Positions 31,977-32,075 of a DNA stretch of 32,075 nt are shown here, piece after piece. A program made the translations under genes and the position numbers. Position 1 is the stretch's first letter. Each line of letters starts with the position of its first letter. The notes under the pieces were generated by a model, which was not told the origin of the DNA, ran no database searches, and saw only the letters and a program-made list of their open reading frames with translations. Origin of the DNA: Alphaproteobacteria bacterium (GTDB taxonomy: Bacteria > Pseudomonadota > Alphaproteobacteria > Caulobacterales > Parvularculaceae). The stretch is taken from positions 1 to 32,075 of the forward strand of contig JAUHYK010000052.1 in NCBI GenBank assembly GCA_030426465.1, written 5' to 3'.

Positions 31977-32075
31977 GCGATACTGGTGGTCATCGCGCTC
32001 GCCCTGTTCCTCGATCTCAGGCTGGCGCTTTGGGTGATAGTGGGCGTGCCCTTTGCGATATTGGCTACTCTGGCC
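31956..32075 (+). CDS. Fragment of an RND-family efflux transporter (join artefact or rearranged)
   Basis: Forty codons on the plus strand read as a membrane segment typical of RND pumps: LRNAAQGAILVV, then LALFLDLRLALWVIVGVP and FAILATLA. This closely follows the family pattern of RNA..G..LV..LALFLDLRLAFWV..GIP..FLGA, the start of the N-terminal set of transmembrane helices after the first periplasmic loop. Nothing upstream in this frame belongs to the same protein, because the same bases up to about 31976 encode MurJ on the other strand. It continues beyond the window, so only a fragment is visible. Assigned from recalled family wording; no search was run. Confidence 0.75.
   Translation, partial: MRNAAQGAILVVIALALFLDLRLALWVIVGVPFAILATLA

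Overview
The window is ordinary chromosomal DNA of an alphaproteobacterium, dense in housekeeping genes. Evidence for this is the order dnaA–rpsT–mutM, the aroA–cmk–rpsA block with a divergent TIGR02300 (FYDLN/acidic tail) gene, a DUF4164–zapA pair divergent from tkt, an ECF sigma factor overlapping a DUF6768 gene, and a class II-like EPSP synthase. The gene set would fit Parvularculales, Hyphomonadaceae or Caulobacterales; that finer placement is inference. No transposase, integrase, phage gene, CRISPR array or rRNA was seen.

Layout. 1–2710: dnaA (cut by the window edge), a 635-base AT-rich non-coding stretch, rpsT and mutM, all on the minus strand. 2904–4151: a secreted protein with five tandem 31-residue cysteine repeats. 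4219–8191: aroA–cmk–rpsA on the minus strand, with the TIGR02300 gene divergent from aroA. 8964–9039: tRNA-Ala(GGC). 9140–11813: a 2OG-Fe(II) oxygenase, two overlapping TadE-like pseudopilin genes and a secreted YbjN-like protein. 11958–16631: rsmB, a Bax inhibitor-1 family membrane protein, a mercaptopyruvate sulfurtransferase and a TTC38-like TPR protein, all on the plus strand. 16649–22660: tkt–lipoprotein–gap–lipoprotein–pgk–fda on the minus strand, a sugar-phosphate operon with two small unrecognised lipoproteins embedded. 22807–23379: DUF4164 and zapA. 23408–24565: an AT-rich Hanks-type protein kinase that looks foreign. 24581–29910: gpmA, an isoaspartyl peptidase, an EEP-family lipoprotein, DUF6768 with its ECF sigma factor, and a DUF1704 putative metallopeptidase. 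29907–32075: trpS and the C-terminal part of murJ. In the last ~100 bases the murJ reading is lost and the opposite strand reads as an RND efflux pump, which suggests a chimeric join or a rearrangement.

How the genes work together. tkt, gap, pgk, fda and, 2 kb away, gpmA cover much of lower glycolysis/gluconeogenesis and the non-oxidative pentose phosphate pathway. cmk, aroA and rpsA are co-oriented and closely spaced. DnaA, S20 and MutM form the conserved initiator neighbourhood. Most convergent gene pairs are closed by clear intrinsic terminators (near 1400, 4180, 11050, 14380 and 16608); the one at 16594–16622 lies inside a coding sequence.

The items most worth a second look are the inserted kinase with a perfect inverted repeat across its stop codon, the cysteine-repeat secreted protein, the MurJ/RND junction, the lipoproteins inside the glycolytic operon, and the bacterial DUF1704 protein with an intact HExxxH motif. 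I did not find a multi-gene system that I can defend as new.
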